Assembly (NCBI GenBank): GCA_028290085.1
Contig: JAQGKN010000009.1
Span: 1-7,006, forward strand
Length of the DNA: 7,006 nucleotides
Source: Hyphomicrobiales bacterium
Lineage (GTDB): Bacteria; Pseudomonadota; Alphaproteobacteria; Rhizobiales; Beijerinckiaceae
Reading direction: 5' to 3'
Part shown: positions 1 to 6,757 of the stretch, in pieces
Position numbering within the stretch: position 1 is the first letter of the stretch
How the letters are laid out: each line of letters starts with the position of its first letter
Made by a program: the position numbers and the translations under genes
Notes under the pieces: model-generated
What the model saw: only the letters and a program-made list of their open reading frames with translations
Databases searched by the model: none
What the model was told of the DNA's origin: nothing

Positions 1-2
1 AG

Positions 3-194
3 CGCGCCATGGAAGAGCGTGGCGTGAAGACGACGATCCTGACCATCTGGGAGCTGCTCGGCCTCAGTGAAAAAGAATATTACGAATATCGCGAGGGCGT
101 GCGCACATACACGATCGCCGATGGCCAGCGGGAGCTCGAATATTTCTTCAATTACACGGGCTTCGTGCCAGACCCGCAGAAGGGTCGCGACTAA
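3..194 (+). pseudogene. Fragment of the upstream M29-like exported-protein paralogue (5' end off-window, ends at a premature stop)
   Basis: The frame is open from the left edge of the window, so the ATG at 9 is an internal Met and not a start. The 62 codons at 3-188 align without gaps to codons at 1356-1541 of the intact neighbour, sharing for example AMEERGVKTT and TYTIADGQRELEYFFNYTG. By that alignment about 400 bases of this gene (signal peptide and N-terminal region) lie left of the window. After Lys-Gly-Arg the frame reads Asp and then TAA at 192-194, where the neighbour continues for about 164 more codons before homology resumes. The fragment covers a Rossmann-like part of the N-terminal domain and lacks all the C-terminal metal-site-like motifs, so alone it should not be functional. 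That this is gene decay is inferred; an assembly error is also possible. Confidence 0.8.
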
Positions 195-203
195 TACCCG
201 GTC
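186..203 (+). other. Internal deletion junction with in-frame stop in the upstream paralogue
   Basis: Two gapless alignments to the downstream copy meet here. The left one ends at the Arg codon 186-188 (matching 1539-1541) and the right one begins at the Tyr codon 195-197 (matching Phe 2034-2036). Six bases, GACTAA, stand where the intact copy has 492 bases (1542-2033, 164 codons). The reading frame is conserved across the gap, so the loss is a multiple of three and the stop comes from the junction itself or a nearby substitution. The missing part corresponds to residues about 194-357 of the intact protein. Confidence 0.75.
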
Positions 204-932
204 ATGAAGGGCAATTACATCGCTCCCGTGCAAGCCGAAGTGCAGGGCATCATCGCCGCGACGTCCAGCCATGCAGCCACCTACCCCCGCATTGAAGTGA
301 CGGTGAAGGATGGGCTCATCTCCGACGTGAAGGGCGGTGGCCTTTATGGCGAAGGCCTGAAGCTGTTTCAGGACTATCCCGGCACGAAGACGCTCACCTG
401 GCCGATGCAGAAAAAGCCCGGTTACTGGTGGCTTTATGAAGCCGGCATGGGCACCAACCCGAAATATTTCAAGCATCCCGGCGAGGTGATGGACGGCAAC
501 AATCTCTCCGAGCGCAATGTCGCGGGCGTCATCCATTGGGCGTTTGGCGCCGAGGTGGCCATGGGCCCCGACATCGTCGGCCCATGGGCCAAGGAAACCG
601 AGGACTTCGCCACGAAGAACAACGTGCCAAAGGGGCACTCGATGCACCAGCACAACCTGCTGGCAACCATGCAGGTGCGCGTGCGCGATCTCGACCAATG
701 GATCACCTTGGTCGAACATGGTGGATTGACGTCCCTCAAGGACACCTATGCTCGCGCGCTCGCCTCGCGCTACGGCAACCCCGACCGCGTTCTTGCGCGC
801 GACTACGTGCCGGAACTTCCAGGCATCAATGCGCCGGGCAGTTACGACGCCTATGCGAAGGACCCCGGCGCCTATTGGATGCGCTGGGCGCAGAGCATCG
901 ACGATGGCACAAACAAGTTCTTCAAGCCCTGA
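204..932 (+). pseudogene. C-terminal remnant of the upstream M29-like paralogue
   Basis: Homology to the intact neighbour resumes in the same frame directly after the TAA at 192-194. Codons 195-929 align without gaps, 245 residues against 245, to codons 2034-2768 of the next gene, with roughly three quarters of residues identical by eye. The first available ATG is at 204, with no visible Shine-Dalgarno sequence before it. The fragment keeps GGGLYGEGL, EAGMGTNP, NLSERN-AGVIHWAFG and HSMHQHNLL, the M29-like C-terminal motifs, but has no signal peptide and lacks the region carrying the neighbour's DPEGT motif. If translated by reinitiation it would be a 242-residue cytoplasmic protein. A pseudogene is more likely. 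The well-preserved reading frame implies that the internal loss is recent. Its last 16 bases (918-933) are identical to the end of the neighbour (2757-2772). Confidence 0.75.
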
Positions 933-948
933 TCGGCCCCCGAAGCAA

Positions 949-955
949 TAAGGAA
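949..955 (+). promoter_or_regulatory. Ribosome binding site deciding the start of the intact M29-like gene
   Basis: TAAGGAA lies before two possible in-frame ATGs. Its AAGGA core ends at 954, two bases before the ATG at 957 but eight bases before the ATG at 963. Only the second spacing is normal, so 963 is the preferred start. The difference is two residues (Met-Val). Confidence 0.65.
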
Positions 956-962
956 TATGGTC

Positions 963-1043
963 ATGGCCAGACGCTTGTTTGCGCGCCTCGCAATTCTGCT
1001 CCTCGCCTTTTCACCAGCGATGGCTCCCTTCGAAGCCCGAGCG
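963..1043 (+). other. Predicted signal peptide of the M29-like protein
   Basis: The sequence runs MARRLFARLAILLLAFSPAM and continues to Ala-Arg-Ala at residue 27: a basic n-region, a hydrophobic h-region and an A-x-A signal peptidase I site. The ARRLFA stretch is loosely Tat-like (R-R-x-F) but lacks the usual Ser/Thr before the twin Arg and the following hydrophobic residue and Lys. Sec export is therefore the default reading and Tat only a possibility. Confidence 0.75.
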
Positions 1044-2771
1044 GATAAATCGCAACCGATCGCGGAGCGCAAGAGCGCCTATGCTCCGTGGAATCCCGAA
1101 GACATGCCCGCGCGACGGAAGGAATATGGGCTGGTCGGCCCCGGCGCGCAGCACCCCGTGCCCGCGCCTGCCTTTCCGTCCTATCTGAAAAAGCCTGATA
1201 ACATCGAGCAATTGATGCCTGCGGCGCGTGCGGCTTCACGCCAGAGCCAGGGCCGCGCGCCGCTGGGGCTCGTGGACGCAGGCAAGCACCTTTTGATTGT
1301 TGTTGGCGAGATCCGCGACACGCGACCCAACATGATGGTGCAGGAAGCCATCAAGCGCGCGATGGAAGAGCGCGGCGTCAAGACGACGGTTCTGACGATC
1401 TGGGACCTGCTCGGCTTGACGGAAGAGCAATATCTCGACTTCCGCACCGGCATCCGCACCTACACGATTGCCGACGGGCAGCGCGAACTCGAATATTTCT
1501 TCAACTACACAGGCATCACGCCCGACCCCGAGAAAGGCCGTGCGTGGGTGAAGGAGCAGGATCCCGAACTCTATGCGGCGACATGGCCGACGCCGAAATA
1601 CGACAACGAGACCTACGCCAAAATGGCGCGCGACTATGTGGTCGATGTGCCAAACCGCCTCGTGGCCTGGCTCGACCAGCATCCGGAAATTGACTGGGTG
1701 GTGTGGCGCAGTGGCGGTCGCACGAACACGCGCAAGTTCATCCGGCATCACGGCAGCAAGCTTCTGGGCAATTACACCTATCTCGACCTGTACGATTTGA
1801 TGAGCCAAGTGCCCGACTTCCCATCGGATGTGTGGCGTCTGATCGAGACCAAGACCATCGAGCCGATCGCATTTGTTGACAGAGCGGAGGTCAGCGATCC
1901 CGAGGGCACCGCGTTCGGCTACGATGTCAGTGAGCCCGAGGCCAAGGCCTGGGCCGCGGGCATCTACAATCAGGGGCATCTCTACATGTTCCCGGCTCAG
2001 GCGACCGGGCGCTTCCCCTATTCGCTGGTCGAGTTTCCAGCGGTCATCGACAATTATCAGCCTCTCCTGCTGCCCGAGGTGAATGGTATCGTCGCCTCCA
2101 CCTCCAGCCACGCCGCCACCTATCCGCGCATCGAGGTGAAGGTGCAGAATGGCCAGATCGCCGACATCAAGGGCGGCGGTCTCTATGGCGAAGGGTTGCG
2201 CCTCTTCCAGAACTATCCCGGCACGAAGGACCTGCAATGGCCCTATGCGCCAAAGCCCGGTTATTGGTGGCTGTTCGAGGCCGGCATGGGCACCAACCCG
2301 AAATACTTCAAGCATCCGGGCGAGGTGCTGGAAGGCAATAACCTCTCCGAACGCAACGCCGCGGGTGTCATCCATTGGGCTTTCGGCGCCGAAGCCGCTC
2401 AAGGGCCAAACGACACGCGCGAATGGTCCAAGGAGACCAACGAGTTTGCCATCAAGAACAACGTGCCGCGCGGCCATTCCATGCATCAGCACAACCTGCT
2501 GGCAACCTATCAGCTGCGGCTCCGCGATCTCGACCAATGGGCGACCGTCGTCGAACATGGCGGTCTGTCTGCACTGAACGATGTCGGGGTGCGCGCGCTC
2601 GCCTCGCGCTACGGCAATCCCGACACCATCCTGCGGCGCGACTACATCCCTGCCCTGCCCGGCATCAACGCGCCCGGCACATATGCGGACGATGCGAAAG
2701 ACCCCGGCGCCTATTGGACAAAATGGGCGCAGAGCATCGAGGCTGGCCGCTACGACTTCTTCAAGCCCTGA
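963..2771 (+). CDS. Exported M29 (aminopeptidase T)-like protein, intact tandem copy
   Basis: This is a 602-residue protein from ATG 963, chosen because of the Shine-Dalgarno spacing (604 residues from ATG 957). Residues 1-27 look like a signal peptide: Arg-Arg near the N-terminus, a hydrophobic core LAILLLAF, and an Ala-Arg-Ala cleavage site before Asp28. Residues about 109-150 look like a Rossmann-type strand-helix unit (LLIVVGE). DPEGT (312-316) resembles the GTD motif of M29 enzymes. GGGLYGEGL (Glu410), EAGMGTNP (439-446) and SERNAAGVIHWAFG (Glu463, His471) match the family's C-terminal metal-site pattern. HSMHQH (505-510) sits where the family usually has His-x-Asp. M29 proteins are normally cytoplasmic and near 400 residues; this one is exported and has about 200 extra N-terminal residues. 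It could be a peptidase, a NicX-like dioxygenase or a binding protein. Its place just before the ABC genes suggests it serves that transporter in the periplasm. Confidence 0.8.
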   Translation: MARRLFARLAILLLAFSPAMAPFEARADKSQPIAERKSAYAPWNPEDMPARRKEYGLVGPGAQHPVPAPAFPSYLKKPDNIEQLMPAARAASRQSQGRAPLGLVDAGKHLLIVVGEIRDTRPNMMVQEAIKRAMEERGVKTTVLTIWDLLGLTEEQYLDFRTGIRTYTIADGQRELEYFFNYTGITPDPEKGRAWVKEQDPELYAATWPTPKYDNETYAKMARDYVVDVPNRLVAWLDQHPEIDWVVWRSGGRTNTRKFIRHHGSKLLGNYTYLDLYDLMSQVPDFPSDVWRLIETKTIEPIAFVDRAEVSDPEGTAFGYDVSEPEAKAWAAGIYNQGHLYMFPAQATGRFPYSLVEFPAVIDNYQPLLLPEVNGIVASTSSHAATYPRIEVKVQNGQIADIKGGGLYGEGLRLFQNYPGTKDLQWPYAPKPGYWWLFEAGMGTNPKYFKHPGEVLEGNNLSERNAAGVIHWAFGAEAAQGPNDTREWSKETNEFAIKNNVPRGHSMHQHNLLATYQLRLRDLDQWATVVEHGGLSALNDVGVRALASRYGNPDTILRRDYIPALPGINAPGTYADDAKDPGAYWTKWAQSIEAGRYDFFKP

Positions 2772-2783
2772 TAGCGAGACGAG

Positions 2784-3482
2784 ATGCTGACGAATGTGAC
2801 CACAGCGCCGAGCGCCCGTCTTGAAGGCGTTTCCAAATTTTACGAGACGGCGGCACAGCGCGTGACGGCGCTCAAGGATATGTCGTGGGAGGTTTCGCCC
2901 GGCGAGGCCGTCGCGCTGATGGGGCCATCGGGCTGCGGCAAGACGACCATCCTCAATCTGCTGGGCGGCATGGACAGGCCGACGAGCGGTGCGGTCTTCG
3001 CCGGCGGTGAGAACATCGGCGCCATGACGGAACGCGAGCTGGAAAACTACCGGCTGCGAAAGGTCGGCTTCGTCTTCCAGTTCTTCAATCTCATCCCGAG
3101 CCTGTCCGCGCTGGAGAATCTCGAATTACCGATGCTGATGGCGGGTATGCGCGCCGAGGAGCGCCGGGGTCGCGCCGAGAGCCTTCTCGACACTGTTGGC
3201 CTGAAGGCGACGGGCTACAAGCGCCCTGAGGAGCTTTCGGGTGGCGAGCAGCAGCGAGTGGCTGTGTGCCTCGCGCTGGTCAACGATCCGCCCATCATCC
3301 TGGCGGACGAGCCGACAGGAAACCTCGATAGCGCCAACGCGAAGATCATCACGAAAATTCTCGTCGATCTCGCACGCGAGCGCGGCAAGACCGTGATTGT
3401 CGCGTCGCATGATCCAAAGGCCGTCGAGTCCTTCCCGCGCGTCTGCCACATGCGCGATGGCCTCATCGAGCGCGTCTCGTGA
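2784..3482 (+). CDS. ABC transporter ATP-binding protein, MacB/LolD family
   Basis: This 232-residue ATPase is complete and of normal family length. The Walker A motif is GPSGCGKT (47-54), the Q-loop glutamine is Gln99 (FVFQFFNL), the signature is LSGGEQQR (151-158), the Walker B is IILADEPTGNLD (171-182) and the H-loop is SHD (His209). The NLIPSLSALENLELP segment and the EPTGNLD form are typical of MacB, LolD and FtsE-like ATPases, which drive FtsX-type permeases that work on the envelope without necessarily moving substrate through the membrane. After the signature it reads VAVCLAL where most relatives have VAIARAL, so a usually conserved Ala-Arg is Cys-Leu; the catalytic motifs are unaffected. 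It starts 12 bases after the M29-like gene, behind a weak GAGACGAG ribosome site, and overlaps the permease gene by 4 bases. It almost certainly energises that permease at the inner membrane. Confidence 0.94.
   Translation: MLTNVTTAPSARLEGVSKFYETAAQRVTALKDMSWEVSPGEAVALMGPSGCGKTTILNLLGGMDRPTSGAVFAGGENIGAMTERELENYRLRKVGFVFQFFNLIPSLSALENLELPMLMAGMRAEERRGRAESLLDTVGLKATGYKRPEELSGGEQQRVAVCLALVNDPPIILADEPTGNLDSANAKIITKILVDLARERGKTVIVASHDPKAVESFPRVCHMRDGLIERVS
3479..3482 (+). other. GTGA start-stop overlap coupling ATPase and permease
   Basis: The GTG start of the permease (3479-3481) overlaps the TGA stop of the ATPase (3480-3482). This arrangement is usual for translationally coupled partner subunits and supports GTG as the permease start, since the reading begins MRRLAAPRLL just before the first membrane helix. 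Confidence 0.85.
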
Positions 3483-6481
3483 GACGGCTGGCGGCGCCGC
3501 GCCTTCTCTTCTCTGTGATCGGCCGCAGGCCGTTCGTCGTCTTCGCGCTGGTGACGGGCCTGATCGTCTTCCTGCTCGCCGCTATCACGGTGACCTCGCG
3601 CTATGCCATGCAGCGCTATGTGGCCGACCAGATCGAGCGCGTGCCTTGGGATTTATCGATCTACCAAACGGCCGAAATCCCGCTGGGCGGCAAGCTGAAC
3701 GATGCCATCGGCAGAGTCGACGGGGTTCAGGATACGAAGCGCCTCTATTTTCTGCGAACAATCCTGCCCTTTACGACGCGTCCGGAAATCGACGGCCAAC
3801 AGATCCGCTCGCCCTGGGTTTCCTTTCTTTCGCCGACCGACGTCTCGATGCTGCCGCCCGACATCAGACCGAGCGGACAGGCGGCGGTACTGGTGCTGGT
3901 CGGCTCGAAGGCGCAGATGGGCGACGCTTACTTGCGCCTGCAGGACAAGAAGCACTTCCGTCTCGTCGTGGATCGCAACGATCTCGCCGACGAGGACGGA
4001 GAGGAGCACGCGCATGACGATGCGCACGGCGAGCCGGGACATACCCATGCAGCCAAGAGCAAGGGCTACATCATCGTCGAGACCGACATCGAGCGCGTGA
4101 TCCGAGTCGATTCCGACGAAATCAATCGCTGGTACATGGAGCAGACCTCGTCGCCGACGCTCGTGCCCGAGCTCGGCATGATCCTTGTGGCCCCCTACGA
4201 CCAGAAACGTCTGGATGATTTCGACGGCGTCTCGCGCGGTCTCATTCATACCCACGATCACGCCGACATCCATGCCGATCCCGGCAAATATTTTCCGGAG
4301 ATCATCCACCTCGTGAAGGTTGATCGCCCTGCCCTCGTTTCGGGCTGGGATATCGACGGATCGCTGACGCGCGTCATCGGCGTGGGTTCGCGGCTCACCG
4401 ACGAAGTGCAGGATATGACGCAGAGCGCCGCCGTCGATCACAATCTCGGCGCGATGTTCGTGCGGATGAACGAGATCGCTCGCAAGATCGCTCTGATCTC
4501 CCTTCTGGTTTCGTTGCCGCTACTGATCATCGCGGGCATTCTTCTCGGCAACCTTTCGAGCCTCCTGCTTCTGAACGAGCGCCGCAAGCTCGGCCTGCTT
4601 CGCCTGCGTGGCGTGACGGGCGCGGCCATCGCGAGGACCATGCTCACTGCCATCGCTGCTGGTGGACTCCTCGGCGGCGTGATCGGCGCGGGGCTCGGCA
4701 CGGTGGTTCCGATGTGGATCTATATGGGCGGGCTGCCTTCGGTTGCGCTGGCGATGAAAATCCAGGAGCCGCTCTATCTCGCCGCCTTCCTGACGATTGG
4801 CATCCTGATTGCTCTCGCGAGCGGCTGGCGCCTCGTGCGAGAGGCCTCACGTGTCTCACCTCTGGAGGCATCGCGCCGCGTGGCTGGCTTCGAGGGGCGC
4901 GCAGCTGGCGTACGTTTCGGCATGTTGCAGGCAATCGCGCTACTCATCGGGCTCGCCAAGGTCGGTAGCTGGATCTGGGGTTACTCGCTGAATTCCGTAT
5001 TTGCGGGACCGTGGACGTTCGAGCTCGACCGTGCGCTCGACTTCGTTTCCTTCCCCCTGCTCGTCTACGGGCTGGTCAGTCTCATTGCTTCAAGTCCCAA
5101 GGTCATGGGCGCACTCCTGGCCCCCACCACATGGGCGCTTGCCGGACCGCTGCGCAATGTGGCGCTGCGGCACATGGAGATCCGCCGACATCGAGCGGCA
5201 TCCTTCCTGCTGATCGTCTCGATGCTTGCGACGCTGGCGCTCTATCCGACCGTCATGACCGCCGTCTTCGACAACAAGACGGAACGCGGCGCGCGCGCGC
5301 AACTTGGCTCTGATCTTCAACTGACCCTCAACGCCCTCGACCTCATGCCCGCTGAAGCGCAATCGCGCGGCGGCATGAAGCAGCGCGTCGACGTACTGCA
5401 AAAGAAGCTGCTGCCTCTCGTGGAGAAGCTGAAGGCACAATCCAGCCAGATCGCGTCCGTTACCTGGATGATCGAAGGCATCTCGGAGGGCGTCTACATG
5501 CCCGACCGCGGCTTCAGCGGTCTGCCAATCTACATGCTCGGGGACCCGAAGCTCTATACAGCAGCGGTCCATGCAGAAGCGTCGCTCGGAGAGAGCCGGG
5601 ATTTCGATGGCCTGATGACGACGCTCGAGGACCAGAAAGTGCTGGGCTCGTCATCCATCTCGAAATTCTACAAGCGCGCGCTCGACCAGCCCATGCCGAT
5701 CGGCCGCACCGGGTCGCAACAGATGGAACGCGCACCCTATGGCGGCTCGCTGCGCTTCCTGCCGGGCCTTCCGCTGAAAACCGTCAATGATCGCGAGGGC
5801 TTCATCAGCGCGCGTGTCGATTATCTCAATCACCTCTTCGCATCGAGCCCATATCTCGTGGGCGCTATCGGCAATCCGCGCTTCGACAATCTCGATGTGC
5901 TGATCCCGCGCGTGGTGTTGATGATTTCCGCGCAGCCTGGCACAACTCCCGAAGCTTTGCGCAGGATCACGCTCGACACGATGGACGTGACGCCGCTCGA
6001 AGTGCGCGACGCCACGACCGAGATTTCGCGTCTTGGCAGCGACATGTACATCTACCTCGCGCGACAGAACGTGCAGATTTACCTCTTGGGTGGGATACTC
6101 CTCGCCTTCATCGGCATTTTTGCCGTCGCCTACGCGAACTACGTAGAGGACAAGCGGACCTTGGCACTGTTGCGTATCCGGGGCGCGGGACCCGCTAGCG
6201 TCGTGCGCTTTTTCCTGCCAAATGTGCTAGGACCATCGATCGTCGGCCTTGTCATCGGCGGCGTAGTCAGTCTCGCTGTCGGCTTTGGAATCACCAAGGT
6301 CGTTTGGGAGATGCGGCAGTTGCAGACGGTGATGAATTATCTGCCCGTACAGCTCGCCATCTCCAAAGAAACCGGCATTGTGCTCGTTGTCCTGATCGCG
6401 CTGGTCATCGGGATCGGCGTCGCTTTCGGACGCTTCGTGTTCAAGCGAACAGCACGCGAAGGGTTGACGGATGGATCCTGA
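3479..6481 (+). CDS. Two-FtsX-domain ABC transporter permease with His-rich periplasmic domain
   Basis: This is a 1000-residue inner-membrane permease, partner of the overlapping ATPase gene. About ten membrane helices can be seen: 19-40, 336-360, 388-414, 431-453, 482-501, 521-538, 573-595, 865-888, 910-938 and 964-987. Two large soluble domains (about 41-335 and 596-864) should lie in the periplasm. An internal duplication shows in NERRKLGLLRLRGVTGAAI (366-384) and EDKRTLALLRIRGAGPASVV (890-909), each following a helix, as in the two FtsX domains of YbbP-type permeases. MacB has one such domain and four helices. The first periplasmic domain has His clusters at 177-190 and 257-265. The family (type VII ABC systems) handles lipoproteins, peptides, drugs or mechanical signals; the His clusters suggest metal sensing or metal-ligand binding here. 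The substrate is unknown. Confidence 0.92.
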   Translation: MRRLAAPRLLFSVIGRRPFVVFALVTGLIVFLLAAITVTSRYAMQRYVADQIERVPWDLSIYQTAEIPLGGKLNDAIGRVDGVQDTKRLYFLRTILPFTTRPEIDGQQIRSPWVSFLSPTDVSMLPPDIRPSGQAAVLVLVGSKAQMGDAYLRLQDKKHFRLVVDRNDLADEDGEEHAHDDAHGEPGHTHAAKSKGYIIVETDIERVIRVDSDEINRWYMEQTSSPTLVPELGMILVAPYDQKRLDDFDGVSRGLIHTHDHADIHADPGKYFPEIIHLVKVDRPALVSGWDIDGSLTRVIGVGSRLTDEVQDMTQSAAVDHNLGAMFVRMNEIARKIALISLLVSLPLLIIAGILLGNLSSLLLLNERRKLGLLRLRGVTGAAIARTMLTAIAAGGLLGGVIGAGLGTVVPMWIYMGGLPSVALAMKIQEPLYLAAFLTIGILIALASGWRLVREASRVSPLEASRRVAGFEGRAAGVRFGMLQAIALLIGLAKVGSWIWGYSLNSVFAGPWTFELDRALDFVSFPLLVYGLVSLIASSPKVMGALLAPTTWALAGPLRNVALRHMEIRRHRAASFLLIVSMLATLALYPTVMTAVFDNKTERGARAQLGSDLQLTLNALDLMPAEAQSRGGMKQRVDVLQKKLLPLVEKLKAQSSQIASVTWMIEGISEGVYMPDRGFSGLPIYMLGDPKLYTAAVHAEASLGESRDFDGLMTTLEDQKVLGSSSISKFYKRALDQPMPIGRTGSQQMERAPYGGSLRFLPGLPLKTVNDREGFISARVDYLNHLFASSPYLVGAIGNPRFDNLDVLIPRVVLMISAQPGTTPEALRRITLDTMDVTPLEVRDATTEISRLGSDMYIYLARQNVQIYLLGGILLAFIGIFAVAYANYVEDKRTLALLRIRGAGPASVVRFFLPNVLGPSIVGLVIGGVVSLAVGFGITKVVWEMRQLQTVMNYLPVQLAISKETGIVLVVLIALVIGIGVAFGRFVFKRTAREGLTDGS
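4007..4048 (+). other. His/Asp/Glu-rich segment 1 in the permease periplasmic domain
   Basis: Permease residues 177-190 read HAHDDAHGEPGHTH, five His in 14 residues, preceded by the acidic run DEDGEE. Such alternating His-x-His segments are known from metal-handling proteins such as CDF and ZIP transporters, ZnuA-type proteins and metallochaperones. Position between helices 1 and 2 places it outside the cytoplasm. Metal binding is inferred. Confidence 0.7.
4247..4273 (+). other. His-rich segment 2 in the permease periplasmic domain
   Basis: Permease residues 257-265 read HTHDHADIH, four His in nine residues, with His277 shortly after. It lies about 65 residues after the first His cluster, in the same soluble domain. 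Two such clusters in one domain make chance compositional bias less likely. Confidence 0.65.
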
Positions 6482-6581
6482 GTGCGGTCCGCGGCGACGC
6501 CTCGGGACTGCCGCATCGCCAGAAACCCGCCAAGCATTCCAGTAGGCGGTTCCGATGAAGGCCAGTATCGATCAGCTCAGC

Positions 6582-6607
6582 GGCCTGCCGCCTGGCAGGG
6601 GCAGGCC
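6582..6607 (+). terminator. Nested GC hairpin, possible end signal of the ABC operon
   Basis: GGCCTGCC (6582-6589) and GGCAGGCC (6600-6607) are perfect 8-base complements around a 10-base loop. The overlapping pair CCTGCC (6584-6589) and GGCAGG (6594-6599) can form a tighter alternative stem with a GCCT loop. It lies about 100 bases after the permease stop. No T-run follows (CTTCAGG), so it is not a classic intrinsic terminator; it may block exonucleases or assist Rho-dependent ending. Confidence 0.35.
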
Positions 6608-6717
6608 CTTCAGGTGTCGGCCCTCATTCCCCAGCCACCGATCTAAGGCAGAGCCGCAGAGCGAGTTCACGGCCCAACGCGGTATTCGGCGGGTATGATG
6701 GGACTCAGTCGAGACGC

Positions 6718-6757
6718 ACCTAATTGATCTTTTCATAATTATAGCTACCATATGTTG
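6718..6757 (+). promoter_or_regulatory. AT-rich island, probable promoter for the riboswitch transcript
   Basis: A sudden AT-rich stretch in GC-rich surroundings lies directly before the first riboswitch helix. TTGATC (6724-6729) could act as a -35 box, with TACCAT (6746-6751) 16 bases on as a weak -10 box. The exact boxes are uncertain; position and composition are the main evidence. Confidence 0.45.

Larger units (their letters stand above)
6482..6757. other. Non-coding spacer between the ABC operon and the B12 riboswitch
   Basis: No supportable gene was found. The only sizeable frame that is not an overlap shadow is a 47-codon one at 6555-6698 with no family resemblance and no clear ribosome site. 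The spacer holds a strong GC hairpin at 6582-6607 and an AT-rich stretch at about 6718-6757 just before the riboswitch. Confidence 0.7.

Noticed and set aside
9..194. Small independent gene starting at ATG 9
   Set aside because: The frame is open to the window edge and the residues before the Met (Arg-Ala) match the paralogue, so the ATG is internal to a longer broken gene.
963..998. Twin-arginine (Tat) export signal
   Set aside because: Arg-Arg-Leu-Phe is present but the rest of the consensus (Ser/Thr before, second hydrophobic residue, Lys) is missing, and the hydrophobic core is strong enough for Sec. Kept only as a possibility.
1236..2558. Long open frame of 440 codons on the minus strand
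   Set aside because: It lies wholly opposite the intact M29-like gene, whose protein shows a signal peptide, family motifs and a paralogue. The antisense frame is open because of GC-rich codon bias, and its protein has no recognisable motif.
918..2772. 16-base identical sequence at both gene ends (918-933 and 2757-2772) as a mobile-element or recombination site
   Set aside because: It simply encodes the shared C-terminal Phe-Phe-Lys-Pro-stop of the two paralogues plus one base. There are no inverted repeats or transposase nearby.
3653..4441. 262-codon minus-strand frame opposite the permease
   Set aside because: It is a shadow of the coding permease. The apparent His/Asp/Val richness only mirrors the sense codons, and there is no independent ribosome site or motif.
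3479..6481. Direct B12 control of the ABC operon by the riboswitch in view
   Set aside because: The riboswitch is on the + strand downstream of the permease stop, so it can only act on genes to its right.
6304..6558. 84-codon frame running past the permease stop
   Set aside because: Most of it overlaps the last membrane helix region of the permease in another frame, and the Arg-rich product is typical of a shadow frame.
6555..6698. Small 47-codon plus-strand frame (MKASIDQLSG...) after the permease
   Set aside because: Only a weak GGCGG lies upstream, the product is Arg/Pro-rich as expected from random GC-rich DNA, and the strong hairpin 6582-6607 falls within it. No homologue is recognisable by eye.
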